Source: Myroides guanonis (GTDB lineage Bacteria > Bacteroidota > Bacteroidia > Flavobacteriales > Flavobacteriaceae). Taken from it: a stretch of 64,000 bases of DNA. Under the pieces are notes generated by a model, which saw only the letters and a program-made list of their open reading frames with translations, did not search any database and was not told where the DNA came from. Each line of letters opens with the position of its first letter. Within the stretch, counting starts at the first letter, position 1. Position numbers and translations under genes: made by a program. Location of the stretch: assembly GCF_900114085.1 (NCBI RefSeq), contig NZ_FORU01000014.1, forward strand, positions 1 to 64,000, given 5' to 3'. Shown here in pieces: positions 26,432 to 37,223 of this stretch.

Positions 26432-28273
26432 ATGTGTGGAATCGTTGGATATATTGGTCATAGACAGGCTTACCCAGTAATCATTAAAGGTCTAACTAGA
26501 TTAGAATACAGAGGCTATGACAGTGCCGGACTTGCAATCTTTGACGGTGAAAAAATAAATCTATGCAAAACAAAAGGCAAGGTTTCTGATCTGGAAAAAA
26601 AATGTGATAATACATTAAAAGGGACTATAGGAATAGGTCATACTCGTTGGGCAACACATGGTGTTCCAAACGATGTTAACTCTCATCCTCACTACTCTAA
26701 TTCTGGAGAATTAGTTATTATTCATAATGGAATTATTGAAAACTACGATTCTTTAAAGCAGGAATTGATTTCTAGAGGCTACACTTTTCATTCAGACACT
26801 GACACTGAAGTCTTGGTAAATCTTATAGAGGAAATACAAAAAACTCAAGAATTAAAATTAGGTAAAGCAGTTCAAGTTGCATTAAACCAAGTTGTAGGTG
26901 CATATGCTATAGCTGTTATGGATATTAAGAAACCTAACGAAATTATTGCAGCTCGTTTAGGTAGCCCTTTAGCTATAGGCATTGGTGAAAACGAATATTT
27001 TATCACTTCAGACGCATCCCCTTTTATTGAGTATACAAATAATGCAATCTATTTAGAGGATGAAGAAATGGCAATTATTCGCCTTCATAAACCTTTAAAG
27101 ATAAGAAAAATAAAAGATGACTCTCTAGTCACTCCAGACATACAACAACTTCAGCTTAATCTTGAACAAATAGAGAAAGGTGGCTATGATCACTTTATGC
27201 TCAAAGAAATTCACGAACAACCTGATGTAATAACAGATACTTTTAGAGGAAGATTACTTCCTGAACAAGGCATCATCCGAATGGCTGGTATTGAAGACAA
27301 TCTTGAGAAATTTCTTAAAGCTGACAAAATTACTATTGCCGCTTGTGGAACCTCTTGGCACGCAGCTTTAGTTGCGGAATACATAATTGAAGAATTTGCA
27401 AGAATTCCAGTCGAAGTTGAATATGCTTCTGAATTCAGATATCGCAATCCAATTATAAGCGAAAATGATATTTTAATTGCAATTTCCCAATCTGGAGAAA
27501 CCGCCGACACATTAGCTGCTATTAAGTTAGCTAAAGAAAGAGGTGCATTCGTATTCGGAGTATGTAACGTGGTTGGTTCATCAATTGCTAGAGAAACACA
27601 TGCAGGAGCATATACACATGCAGGTCCTGAAATAGGAGTTGCTTCCACCAAGGCATTCACTACACAAATCACAGTACTTACTCTAATTGCACTTAGACTT
27701 GCAAAAGCCAAAGGTACTTTAAGTAATTCTGATTACCAGATGTATCTGAATGAAATGGGAACCATTCCTGCTAAAGTAGAAGAAGCATTAAAACAAAATG
27801 AGGAAGTTCTGAAAATAGCTCAAGTTTATAAAGATGCACCAAACTGCCTGTATCTAGGTAGAGGATATAACTATCCCGTTGCATTAGAAGGAGCATTAAA
27901 ACTTAAAGAGATTTCATATATTCATGCAGAAGGTTATCCAGCTGCAGAGATGAAACACGGTCCTATCGCATTAATCGATGAACATATGCCAGTAGTGGTT
28001 GTAGCTCAGAACCAAAATCATTACGACAAAATTGTTAGTAACGTACAAGAGATTAAAGCTCGTAATGGGAAAATAATCGCAGTTGTTACTAAAGGTGATA
28101 CACAAGTAAGAGATTTGGCAGACCACGTAATTGAGGTACCTTCAATTTCCGAGGCGCTTTCTCCAATCATAACTACTATTCCATTACAATTACTTTCATA
28201 CCATATTGCAGTATTGAGAAATTGTAATGTTGACCAACCAAGAAACTTGGCGAAATCAGTGACAGTGGAATAA
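26432..28273 (+). CDS. glmS: glutamine--fructose-6-phosphate aminotransferase
   Basis: The 613-residue protein makes glucosamine-6-phosphate, the entry to peptidoglycan and lipopolysaccharide amino sugars. The N-terminal glutaminase begins MCGIVGYIG, with the nucleophile Cys exposed after removal of Met1. The two SIS sugar-isomerase domains follow (CGTSWHA near 305 and GRGYNYPVALEGALKLKE). The C-terminus (AKSVTVE) is the conserved end that closes over the active site. It is the last gene of the operon that starts at 23948. No glmS ribozyme is visible in the 6 bases upstream. Confidence 0.97.
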   Translation: MCGIVGYIGHRQAYPVIIKGLTRLEYRGYDSAGLAIFDGEKINLCKTKGKVSDLEKKCDNTLKGTIGIGHTRWATHGVPNDVNSHPHYSNSGELVIIHNGIIENYDSLKQELISRGYTFHSDTDTEVLVNLIEEIQKTQELKLGKAVQVALNQVVGAYAIAVMDIKKPNEIIAARLGSPLAIGIGENEYFITSDASPFIEYTNNAIYLEDEEMAIIRLHKPLKIRKIKDDSLVTPDIQQLQLNLEQIEKGGYDHFMLKEIHEQPDVITDTFRGRLLPEQGIIRMAGIEDNLEKFLKADKITIAACGTSWHAALVAEYIIEEFARIPVEVEYASEFRYRNPIISENDILIAISQSGETADTLAAIKLAKERGAFVFGVCNVVGSSIARETHAGAYTHAGPEIGVASTKAFTTQITVLTLIALRLAKAKGTLSNSDYQMYLNEMGTIPAKVEEALKQNEEVLKIAQVYKDAPNCLYLGRGYNYPVALEGALKLKEISYIHAEGYPAAEMKHGPIALIDEHMPVVVVAQNQNHYDKIVSNVQEIKARNGKIIAVVTKGDTQVRDLADHVIEVPSISEALSPIITTIPLQLLSYHIAVLRNCNVDQPRNLAKSVTVE

Positions 28274-28277
28274 AATA

Positions 28278-28310
28278 AAAAGCGATATTTTTTTAAGTAT
28301 CGCTTTTCTT
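28278..28310 (+). terminator. intrinsic terminator of glmS
   Basis: A 10-bp stem (28278-28287 with 28298-28307) with a 10-base T-rich loop and a short T-rich tail, 5 bases after the stop codon. Confidence 0.78.
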
Positions 28311-28356
28311 ATATAAAAATAAAATTTGAAAGATTTTAATTTTCAGATAAAAAAAC

Positions 28357-28364
28357 TATCTTTG
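28357..28364 (+). promoter_or_regulatory. -7 element of atpD-atpC
   Basis: TATCTTTG fits TAnnTTTG. No TTG lies at the preferred distance. The leader would be about 55 bases. Confidence 0.6.
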
Positions 28365-28422
28365 CACTCTGAAAAATTAGCTTTTTTCATTAAACGTAAA
28401 TAGCTGTTAAATAAATACATAA

Positions 28423-29937
<1,515 letters not shown>

Positions 29938-29956
29938 TCATTAAAAGTCTCTATAT

Positions 29957-30238
29957 ATGAAACTAGAAATTGTATCACCAGAAGCTACATTATTCTCAGG
30001 AGAAGTTACCATGGTAACAGTTCCTGGTATTGATGGAGAGTTTCAAATTCTAAACAATCACGCTTCTATTGTTTCAATTTTGACAAAAGGAAGCATTAAA
30101 GTTGTTGCAGATAATATCCATATTGCAAAAGAAAGTTTATCTAAATTTGAAAAGATAAATGATACTACTTATCATTTACCAATTCAAACAGGTACTCTAG
30201 AAATGAACGATAACAAGATTATCATTTTAGCAAACTAA
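29957..30238 (+). CDS. atpC: F1Fo ATP synthase epsilon subunit (beta-sandwich only)
   Basis: The 93-residue subunit matches the N-terminal beta sandwich of epsilon (MKLEIVSPEATLFSGEV, PGIDGEFQILNNHA). The C-terminal helical hairpin found in E. coli epsilon (about 45 more residues) is absent, with a clean stop and terminator. It connects the gamma shaft to the c-ring. The inhibitory arm is missing, so any inhibition of ATP hydrolysis must be done in another way. It lies 19 bases after atpD. Confidence 0.93.
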   Translation: MKLEIVSPEATLFSGEVTMVTVPGIDGEFQILNNHASIVSILTKGSIKVVADNIHIAKESLSKFEKINDTTYHLPIQTGTLEMNDNKIIILAN

Positions 30239-30260
30239 ACGTTTCTAATCTAAATACAAA

Positions 30261-30294
30261 AAAGGCTATTTCTTCATTGAAATAGCCTTTTCTT
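30261..30294. terminator. bidirectional terminator between atpC and rpiB
   Basis: A 12-bp stem (30261-30272 with 30279-30290) has a 6-base loop and A/T runs on both sides. It lies between two converging genes. Confidence 0.87.
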
Positions 30295-30325
30295 ATTAAT
30301 CTTAAATACTAAAAATGTAAAAAAA

Positions 30326-30754
30326 CTAGCAAGAGATTTTATCCACGCGAGTAGCATGACGTCCTCCTTCAAATACCGTTTCTAAAAAAACCTCTACCAT
30401 AGATACAGCTTGTTCTATAGATGTGAAACGAGCAGGAATACTAATAATATTAGCATTATTATGAAGGCGTGATAATTCCGCAATCTCTTTTGTCCAACAT
30501 AAAGCACAACGAACACCTTGATGTTTATTGGCTGACATGGCAATACCATTCCCACTTCCACAAATCACTATTCCATATTCTGAAATCTTGTTCTCTATGT
30601 CCAACGCCACCTTGTGACCAAAATCTGGATAATCTACTGAATCAAATGAATCAGTACCATAATTGACTACTTGGTGCCCTTTTGATTCTAAATACGCTAC
30701 TATCGCCTTTTTATAAGCTGGACCAGCATGGTCATTTCCGATTGAAATTTTCAT
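30326..30754 (-). CDS. rpiB: ribose-5-phosphate isomerase B
   Basis: The 142-residue RpiB/LacAB-family isomerase interconverts ribose-5-phosphate and ribulose-5-phosphate. Visible features are the phosphate-site start SIGNDHAGPAYKK, DYPDFGHKVA, the catalytic-cysteine loop VICGSGNGIAMSANK and the NIISIPAR segment. The active-site cysteine is present. It is transcribed alone toward atpC. A TAACTTTG box at 30787-30780 lies about 25 bases upstream. Confidence 0.94.
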   Translation of the reverse strand: MKISIGNDHAGPAYKKAIVAYLESKGHQVVNYGTDSFDSVDYPDFGHKVALDIENKISEYGIVICGSGNGIAMSANKHQGVRCALCWTKEIAELSRLHNNANIISIPARFTSIEQAVSMVEVFLETVFEGGRHATRVDKISC

Positions 30755-31078
30755 ATATGTTGTGTTGTAAAATAGTTTTCAAAGTTATAACAAACCCAGA
30801 AACATTAAAAATATTTATTTTAAGTTTCGGCATACAATTCACGACACGATATCTCAAAAAACTAAAAATATTAAAATTGGCAATATATTTGTAATGAATA
30901 GCACACCTACTCTATTACAACTCTTAATTTACAAAAGATAATTCGTAACCTAATCTTAAAATTAAATTCAAATTAAATTTAGCTTAGAATACAGATTGGA
31001 AAGAAACGATGTCGTACTTTTATATAAGATTCAGAATTCTTACTTCAAGAATCTACAAACAACAATAAAATTAGCAAA
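30755..31078. other. divergent rpiB/rnr intergenic region
   Basis: 324 bases. It holds the rpiB -7 box (30780-30787, minus). There are two candidate rnr promoters: TATATTTG at 30884-30891, and TTG-N16-TACTTTTA at 30996-31022, which is nearer the gene. The plus-strand frame at 30682-30894 overlaps rpiB antisense and is not believed. I see no structured RNA. Confidence 0.5.
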
Positions 31079-33250
31079 ATGCGCAGAAAAATAAAGAAAA
31101 ATAAAGACCAAGACTATAGAGCAAAAATCCTCAAAGTCTTGACGAAGTCACCAAACAAAACATTCAACTATAAACAGATAGCTGCACAGCTAGAAGTTAC
31201 TGATACACAAGGGCGCAACGAAATAATCAAAGAGCTCAAAATGCTTCATTCACAAAACAAAATTGTAGAAATTGAAGTAGGCAAGTTTCAGATAATACCT
31301 CAAATAGATTATTACCAGGGCTACATAGATATGACAAGTCGAAAAACGGCATATTTCGTATGTCCTGAGCTTGAAGAAGACGCCTTTATACCAACCAATA
31401 ACCTTAACAAAGCGTTAGATGGCGATACAGTGAAAGTATATTTATACAACAGAAGAAAAGGCAAGAAACCAGAAGGAGAAGTCGTAGAAATAATTGAGAG
31501 AAAAAGAACAGAATTTGTTGGTGTAATAGAAATACAAAAGAATTTTGCATTTGTTACCACTGCTAACCCGAAAATGTACACAGATATTTTCATACCAAAA
31601 AACAAAGTTGGAGATGCTGTTGATGGTGATGTTGTATTGGCAAAAATTGAAGATTGGCCAGAAAAAGCAGACAGTCCATTTGGTTCTATAATAAAAATTC
31701 TTGGAAAACAAGGTGAACACAATACTGAAATGCACGCAATCTTAGCGGAATATGGCTTACCAACCGAATTCCCAATAGAAGTTGAAGCTTATGCACAAAA
31801 ACTAAATACCGATATTCAAGAAGATGAAGTGGCAAAGCGTAGAGATTTACGTGATGTACTAACATTCACTATCGATCCTAGAGACGCAAAAGATTTTGAT
31901 GATGCATTATCTTATAGAAAACTAGAAAATGGCAACCACGAAATTGGTGTTCACATCGCTGATGTATCTCATTATGTTCAGGAAGGAACCATACTTGACT
32001 CTGAAGCATACCAGAGAGCAACTTCTATTTATTTAGTAGACAGAGTTGTTCCTATGCTCCCAGAAGTTCTTTCTAATTTTGCTTGTTCTTTAAGACCAAA
32101 CGAAGACAAATATACATTCTCTGCAATATTTGAAATTAACCCTAAAGCCGAAATTGTAAACAATTGGTTCGGTAGAACTGTTACCCACTCCAACCTCAGA
32201 ATGGCATATGAAGAGGCTCAATACATCATAGAGACTCAAGAAAAAATAATTCCAGAAACCATCTCTATAGACGATACCCTTAGAACAATTCCAGACGAAG
32301 TTGCAAATGCCGTTTTAGAAATGAATTCTTTAGCAAAAACACTTCGTCAAAAACGAATGAATAACGGGGCAATTTCATTCGACAAGGTAGAAGTGAAGTT
32401 TCATTTAGACGAAAATGACGAACCAACAGGTGTCTACTTTAAACAATCTAAAGAAGCTAATCATCTTATAGAAGAATTCATGTTACTTGCCAACAGAAAA
32501 GTATCGGAATTTATCGGTAAACAGAAAAAAACATTTTTATACAGAGTTCACGATGAACCAGATGAAGACAAATTAATAAACCTACAAGGAATTATTTCAA
32601 AATTTGGATACTCAATTAATTTTAAGTCTAAAAATGACCTTTCTCAATCATTGAATCAATTATTGAATGATGTAAATGGTAAAAAAGAACAAAATTTAGT
32701 AGACACTCTAACCATACGAAGTATGAGTAAAGCCAGTTATTCTACAGAAAACATAGGACACTACGGTTTAGCATTTGATTATTACTCACATTTCACATCA
32801 CCTATACGTCGATATCCAGACATAATGGCTCATAGACTTCTTCAACATTATTTAGATCATGGAAAATCTGTAAATGAAGAAGAATTAGAAGTAAAATGTC
32901 TTCACTGTTCTCAAATGGAAGTATTAGCAACTAGCGCAGAACGCGATAGTATTAAATACATGCAAGTGAAATTTATGCAAGACCACAAAGGACAAGAATT
33001 TGCTGGTGTAATTTCAGGCGTAACTGAATGGGGAATATTTGTTGAAATTATAGAGAACAAATGCGAAGGATTAGTCCGTATTAGAGACATAAAAGAAGAC
33101 TATTATCTTTTTGATGAAAAGCAATACGCTTTAGTTGGAGAAGTTACCAAAAACGTCCTACAACTTGGAGACGAAGTAATCGTAACGGTAAAAAATGCCG
33201 ACTTAGTTAAGAAACAATTAGATTTTAATTTCATTAAACAAAATAAATAA
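31079..33250 (+). CDS. rnr: ribonuclease R
   Basis: The 723-residue 3'-5' exoribonuclease degrades structured RNA. It has a winged-helix-like N-terminus (about 15-70), cold-shock RNA-binding domains (about 80-220) and the RNB catalytic domain with FTIDPRDAKDFDDALS near residue 264, which carries the metal-binding aspartates. The family motif SHFTSPIRRYPD is present, followed by a C-terminal S1 domain from about 640 (GVISGVTEWGIFVEI). The length is somewhat shorter than E. coli RNase R because the basic C-terminal tail is missing. The DUF2807 gene follows after 4 bases. Confidence 0.96.
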   Translation: MRRKIKKNKDQDYRAKILKVLTKSPNKTFNYKQIAAQLEVTDTQGRNEIIKELKMLHSQNKIVEIEVGKFQIIPQIDYYQGYIDMTSRKTAYFVCPELEEDAFIPTNNLNKALDGDTVKVYLYNRRKGKKPEGEVVEIIERKRTEFVGVIEIQKNFAFVTTANPKMYTDIFIPKNKVGDAVDGDVVLAKIEDWPEKADSPFGSIIKILGKQGEHNTEMHAILAEYGLPTEFPIEVEAYAQKLNTDIQEDEVAKRRDLRDVLTFTIDPRDAKDFDDALSYRKLENGNHEIGVHIADVSHYVQEGTILDSEAYQRATSIYLVDRVVPMLPEVLSNFACSLRPNEDKYTFSAIFEINPKAEIVNNWFGRTVTHSNLRMAYEEAQYIIETQEKIIPETISIDDTLRTIPDEVANAVLEMNSLAKTLRQKRMNNGAISFDKVEVKFHLDENDEPTGVYFKQSKEANHLIEEFMLLANRKVSEFIGKQKKTFLYRVHDEPDEDKLINLQGIISKFGYSINFKSKNDLSQSLNQLLNDVNGKKEQNLVDTLTIRSMSKASYSTENIGHYGLAFDYYSHFTSPIRRYPDIMAHRLLQHYLDHGKSVNEEELEVKCLHCSQMEVLATSAERDSIKYMQVKFMQDHKGQEFAGVISGVTEWGIFVEIIENKCEGLVRIRDIKEDYYLFDEKQYALVGEVTKNVLQLGDEVIVTVKNADLVKKQLDFNFIKQNK

Positions 33251-33254
33251 CAGT

Positions 33255-33923
33255 ATGAAAAAATTATTTTTACTTTTCGGTTTTCTAATACTTCAAACTA
33301 GCTATTCACAAACAACCAAGGATGTTGGTACATTTACATCTATAGCCGTATTCGATAAGATAACCGCTACCCTGATTCCTTCTTCCGAACATAAAGTAGA
33401 ATTGTCAGGAAAAGGAAGTGATGATGTGGAACTTATTAATAAGAACGGCTTTTTAAAAATTAAAATGAACCTAAAAAACACTCTTCAGGGAGATGATGTA
33501 AAAGCAATAGTATACTATACAACTTTAGACGAAATCATTGCCGATGAAGGGTCCTTCGTAAAGGCAGAAAAAACAATAAAAAACACAGCTCTAAAAATAA
33601 ATGTCAAAAAAGGAGGTCGTCTTTCAGCAAACATTGAATCAGATAGAGTTTCTGTAAAAGGCAATACAGGCGGTATTAGCACCCTAAAAGGAAAGGCTAT
33701 CTTCCAAGATATTGTTTCGAATTCAGGGGCTGAAATCAACCACAAAGACCTACAGACAAAGCAAACAGATGTAACTGTTAACGCAGGTGGTTTTGCCGAA
33801 GTAAAAGCAAGCGATCTTGTAGATGCAAAAACTAGAGCTGGTGGAGCTATTAAAGTTTTTGGAGAACCTAAAGAATTAAGAGAAAAAAACATTGCAGGAG
33901 GTACGGTAACAATTGTAAAATAG
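33255..33923 (+). CDS. DUF2807 (head GIN domain) exported protein
   Basis: The 222-residue protein has a signal peptide (ending QTSYSQ). A repetitive parallel beta structure follows (VGTFTSIAVFDKITATLIPS, then strands rich in Val, Lys and Gly), matching the DUF2807/auto-transporter adhesin head GIN family. A beta-solenoid is the likely fold. The function is unknown. It starts 4 bases after rnr, so it is likely cotranscribed although functionally unrelated. Confidence 0.85.
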   Translation: MKKLFLLFGFLILQTSYSQTTKDVGTFTSIAVFDKITATLIPSSEHKVELSGKGSDDVELINKNGFLKIKMNLKNTLQGDDVKAIVYYTTLDEIIADEGSFVKAEKTIKNTALKINVKKGGRLSANIESDRVSVKGNTGGISTLKGKAIFQDIVSNSGAEINHKDLQTKQTDVTVNAGGFAEVKASDLVDAKTRAGGAIKVFGEPKELREKNIAGGTVTIVK

Positions 33924-33942
33924 TAAAAAAGAACTATTTTTA
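33913..33942 (+). promoter_or_regulatory. promoter candidate upstream of the LysE-family gene
   Basis: TTG (33913-33915), 19 bases, TATTTTTA (33935-33942), one mismatch from consensus. Its -33 lies in the last codons of the DUF2807 gene. A terminator-like palindrome stands between it and the LysE start. Confidence 0.55.
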
Positions 33943-33977
33943 GCAGAATAATAGTTAACTTGCAACACCTTAAACTA

Positions 33978-34007
33978 GAATGCCAATAATTATTGGCATT
34001 CTTTTTA
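33978..34007 (+). terminator. perfect 24-bp palindrome with T-run
   Basis: GAATGCCAATAA and its exact reverse complement (33978-33989, 33990-34001) are followed by TTTTT. It is placed to terminate the rnr-DUF2807 transcript but ends only 12 bases before the LysE start, so it also lies in the leader of that gene. Confidence 0.78.
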
Positions 34008-34018
34008 ATTAACAACCC

Positions 34019-34747
34019 ATGATGGATGATTTAATTACAGGTATTTCTTTAGGCTTTTTCTTAAGCTTCATGATAGGTCCTGTGTTTTTTATTCTTATCG
34101 AAACTAGTATTACCAAAGGAATAAGAGCCGCCATATCGTTCGATCTAGGTGTTGTTATCGCAGATGCGGTTTTCTTCGCAGTAGCCTTTTTTAGTAGTTT
34201 TCGTCTTATTAATGGTATTAAGGATGAACCAGCTTTATTTATTTTTGGGGGCATATTAATGATTACTTATGGAGTAATATCTTTTATTAAACTTAAAAAA
34301 GTTGAGATTCACACACTTCAACTAAACGCTCCAAACCTAAAAAGAGAATATTTAAATTTATTTGCGAAAGGATTTCTTCTAAATTTTATAAATGTTGGGG
34401 TATTAGGATTCTGGCTTGCCATTATAATCACCCTAGGACCACAGATGGACATGGATCCAAAAAGAATGTTTCTATTCTTTGGTTTCACAATCACCGCTTA
34501 CTTTATTACTGACATATTCAAAATACTTCTTGCTAAGCAATTAAGAAGGAAACTTACTTCAAAAAACATTCTTAAAGTCAAAAAAGTGAGTAGTATACTC
34601 CTAATTATATTTGGGCTGGTTATTATGCTAAGAGGGGTTTTTCCTTCAAATGAAAATGGAATAGAAAATCGTTTTTTTCAGAAAAATGATAGTTCATTAA
34701 ATCACAATGCAGGTCCATCCAACGAAGAGCATTCATTAAACCCGTAA
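34019..34747 (+). CDS. LysE-family translocator
   Basis: The 242-residue inner-membrane protein has about six hydrophobic helices. It has the LysE/RhtB signature at its start (ITGISLGFFLSFMIGPVFFILIETSITKGIRAA) and the internal glycine- and proline-containing helices. The family exports amino acids such as lysine, threonine or homoserine lactones; the substrate here is unknown. The last 35 residues are polar and Asn/Ser-rich (NENGIENRFFQKNDSS), longer than usual. Two ATG codons in tandem (34019 and 34022) make the exact start ambiguous. Confidence 0.86.
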   Translation: MMDDLITGISLGFFLSFMIGPVFFILIETSITKGIRAAISFDLGVVIADAVFFAVAFFSSFRLINGIKDEPALFIFGGILMITYGVISFIKLKKVEIHTLQLNAPNLKREYLNLFAKGFLLNFINVGVLGFWLAIIITLGPQMDMDPKRMFLFFGFTITAYFITDIFKILLAKQLRRKLTSKNILKVKKVSSILLIIFGLVIMLRGVFPSNENGIENRFFQKNDSSLNHNAGPSNEEHSLNP

Positions 34748-34957
34748 GATTGCCTTAAGTCCGTATCCACCTGCTTTTTTTACCCTTTTATATCCTAATT
34801 TTTTCAAGGCTACACATAGCTCTATAACTCACCTCATAGTACCCTACCATATTAAACTATTTCGTTCTAATAAAACGAGTTAAGTTTTTCTCTTGTTTTA
34901 TAACAGTACTTATTCCTATCACTATTGTTTATTCACATGAGATAAGTACAAAAAAAA

Positions 34958-34984
34958 AGCACCTACATTTCTGTAAGTGCTTCT
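34958..34984 (-). terminator. terminator of tRNA-Asn (copy 2)
   Basis: A 10-bp stem (34958-34967 with 34972-34981) is the same as that of copy 1, with a nine-A run giving the U-tract on the minus strand. Confidence 0.85.
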
Positions 34985-34988
34985 ATTG

Positions 34989-35062
34989 CTCCCCCTCTTG
35001 GGCTCGAACCAAGGACCCTCTGATTAACAGTCAGATGCTCTAACCAACTGAGCTAAGGAGGA
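34989..35062 (-). tRNA. tRNA-Asn (GTT), second copy
   Basis: It is base-for-base the same as the gene at 5047-5120: acceptor TCCTCCT, anticodon GTT, no encoded CCA. Its promoter and terminator also match those of the first copy, while the more distant flanks differ. Confidence 0.97.
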
Positions 35063-35087
35063 AGGTTTAGTACCTTTATTGCGGTGG

Positions 35088-35117
35088 CAAATATATAACT
35101 ATATTTCTACTTCACAA
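35088..35117 (-). promoter_or_regulatory. promoter of tRNA-Asn (copy 2)
   Basis: TTG at 35117-35115, 19 bases, TATATTTG at 35095-35088. The spacing and -7 octamer are the same as for copy 1. Confidence 0.82.
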
Positions 35118-35133
35118 ATAAAAATGAAAAAAA

Positions 35134-35772
35134 TCACTCTTCTCCTTTTAAAAAAGGTAACCCTAATTTATAACGTGTTGCTATTAAGCGCAAAAGAAAA
35201 ACAAATACAGCCGTAATAATTTGAACTATTGACTCTGCAACTCCTAGATAATATAAACTACAATACAAAAGACTACCAAGCATACAAGCTACAGCATACC
35301 ATTCCTGCTTAAATATAGCAGGAATCTCATTAATCATAATATCCCTTATAATTCCTCCAACAACCCCTGTAATGGTCCCCATTATGGCTACAACCCATAC
35401 TGGATACCCAAAAGCCAATGCTTTCTCTGACCCAACGACCACAAACAGCCCAAGGCCTATACTATCGAACCAAAAGAAAGTACTATTTAGCTTTACCAAA
35501 GCTTTTCTAAAAATCACTACAAAACCTAAAGCAAGTATAGTACACCAAGCATAAACACTATTCAGCATCCAAAATGGTGTAACATTCAGTAATAAATCCC
35601 TCAACGTCCCACCTCCAGTAGCCGTGACAAATCCAACTACAAATGCCCCAAACCAATCCAGCTTTTTTGCAGAAGCTAATCGAATACCACTAATAGCGAA
35701 TGCAAAGGTTCCTAAAAATTCTATTATGTCTACAAATTTAATTGTACCCCAAAAATTTAGTATCAACCCCAT
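35134..35772 (-). CDS. TRIC-type (UPF0126) cation channel family protein
   Basis: The 212-residue membrane protein has seven predicted helices built as two repeats. Each repeat carries the family glycine motif before an arginine-aspartate pair (GGGTLRDLL near 55 and GGIIRDIM near 140). Prokaryotic TRIC proteins are trimeric monovalent-cation channels. The physiological role in bacteria is unclear. It lies upstream of tRNA-Asn in the same orientation, and the tRNA has its own promoter. Confidence 0.88.
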   Translation of the reverse strand: MGLILNFWGTIKFVDIIEFLGTFAFAISGIRLASAKKLDWFGAFVVGFVTATGGGTLRDLLLNVTPFWMLNSVYAWCTILALGFVVIFRKALVKLNSTFFWFDSIGLGLFVVVGSEKALAFGYPVWVVAIMGTITGVVGGIIRDIMINEIPAIFKQEWYAVACMLGSLLYCSLYYLGVAESIVQIITAVFVFLLRLIATRYKLGLPFLKGEE

Positions 35773-35814
35773 CTCAAAGAGGCTTTAATATTTTTCAACA
35801 AGTATTTCATGCTT

Positions 35815-37107
35815 TTATTTTATGACAACTGTTTTTTTATTTACAAATGCTAACAATCCTTCATCTGACATTTCTCTTCCGTAACCTGAATTCTTTATAC
35901 CCCCAAAAGGAACACTAGGATCTGAGACGACCATTTCATTTATAAATAAAGCTCCTTCGTCAAAAGATGCTATTTTAGATTTAATAAAATTTACATCCTT
36001 ACTAAAAATAGACACTCCTAATCCAAAGTTAGATCCATTACTCAAAGCAACCGCTTTATCAAAATCGTCAAATCCCATTATTACAGCTAAAGGTCCAAAC
36101 GTCTCTTCCTTAAAAACCGGCATATCAACATTAATATTAGTTAATACAGTTGGCTCAAAGAAAGCACCATCCCGTTTTCCCCCATGAACCAGTGTAGCAC
36201 CCATATTTATAGAATCTCTCATTTGTTTCTCAAGCCCCTCTGCTAAGTCTTCTCGAGCCATAGACCCGAAGCTCGTCGACTCGTTCATTGCATCACCAAA
36301 CTTAAATGTTTTCAATTCTTTTACAAACTTTTTAATAAATTGATCCTTTAGCTTATTATGTATTATAAAACGTTTAGCTGCTATACAACTTTGACCTGCA
36401 TTTTGCATACGCGCACGCACTGCCACCGGGACTACCTCATCTAAAATCGCATCTTCACAAACTATAAAAGCATTACTTCCCCCCAATTCCAACAATACAG
36501 GCTTTAACCATTTTCCGGCTATACTCGCTACAGATTTTCCAGCGGCTTCACTCCCCGTTAACGAAACTCCTTTTACCACAGGATTTGCTATAACATTTTC
36601 TACTTGCTCACTTCCTATAGGTAAATTGAAATAGACTTGTTGATTTCCTACTATTCTAAAAAGCTCTTCCAATGCTACAGCCGCATTAGGTACATTTGAT
36701 GCATGTTTCACCAAAACCGTATTCCCTGCAAGCAATGTAGGAATAGCAAAACGAAAAACCTGCCAGAACGGATAATTCCAAGGCATTACACCCAATATCA
36801 CTCCTAAAGGTTCATTAGTTAAATATACCTCAGACCATCCTGTTTTAATAGTACGTCCCTTCAATATTCGTTTAGACTCTTCAATATAGTAATTACAGAG
36901 TTTCGCACATTTCTCTACTTCTGCCAAGGATTGACTAATAGGTTTATGCATATCTTTTGTAATAGAAGTAGCATATTTAAACTTCTGCTCTATAAGTTGA
37001 TTTCTTATTAATTTCACAACAGCTATGCGAGAATCGAGATCTGTATTTTTCCATATTTCATAATCTCTTGCCGCTACCTCAAGGGTATTGTCTAAGTCAA
37101 AGTGCAT
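35815..37107 (-). CDS. aldehyde dehydrogenase, succinate-semialdehyde dehydrogenase type
   Basis: The 430-residue NAD(P)-dependent aldehyde dehydrogenase shows the catalytic set Asn111 (MPWNYPFWQ), Glu207 (LELGGSNAF) and Cys241 ([11 protein letters not shown]), plus the C-terminal [13 protein letters not shown] motif. It is about 25-40 residues shorter at the N-terminus than most family members, as in the compact class annotated as succinate-semialdehyde dehydrogenase. The physiological aldehyde is not certain. Its promoter (37132-37164) lies directly upstream. Confidence 0.9.
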   Translation of the reverse strand: MHFDLDNTLEVAARDYEIWKNTDLDSRIAVVKLIRNQLIEQKFKYATSITKDMHKPISQSLAEVEKCAKLCNYYIEESKRILKGRTIKTGWSEVYLTNEPLGVILGVMPWNYPFWQVFRFAIPTLLAGNTVLVKHASNVPNAAVALEELFRIVGNQQVYFNLPIGSEQVENVIANPVVKGVSLTGSEAAGKSVASIAGKWLKPVLLELGGSNAFIVCEDAILDEVVPVAVRARMQNAGQSCIAAKRFIIHNKLKDQFIKKFVKELKTFKFGDAMNESTSFGSMAREDLAEGLEKQMRDSINMGATLVHGGKRDGAFFEPTVLTNINVDMPVFKEETFGPLAVIMGFDDFDKAVALSNGSNFGLGVSIFSKDVNFIKSKIASFDEGALFINEMVVSDPSVPFGGIKNSGYGREMSDEGLLAFVNKKTVVIK

Positions 37108-37131
37108 ATCAAACTATTTTTAATAAAGTTA

Positions 37132-37164
37132 CAAAAATAGAATACCTCTTCTAAGAATTAACAA
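37132..37164 (-). promoter_or_regulatory. promoter of the aldehyde dehydrogenase gene
   Basis: TTG at 37164-37162, 22 bases, TATTTTTG at 37139-37132 on the minus strand, about 25 bases before the start codon. Confidence 0.6.
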
Positions 37165-37223
37165 TTTAAAATTACTTTTCCATAAAAAACAACGTAACTT
37201 AGTACTATTAAATCTTAGAAATC

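Noticed and set aside
30682..30894. 70-codon plus-strand frame between rpiB and rnr
   Set aside because: Antisense to the start of rpiB and crosses its promoter; no coding character.
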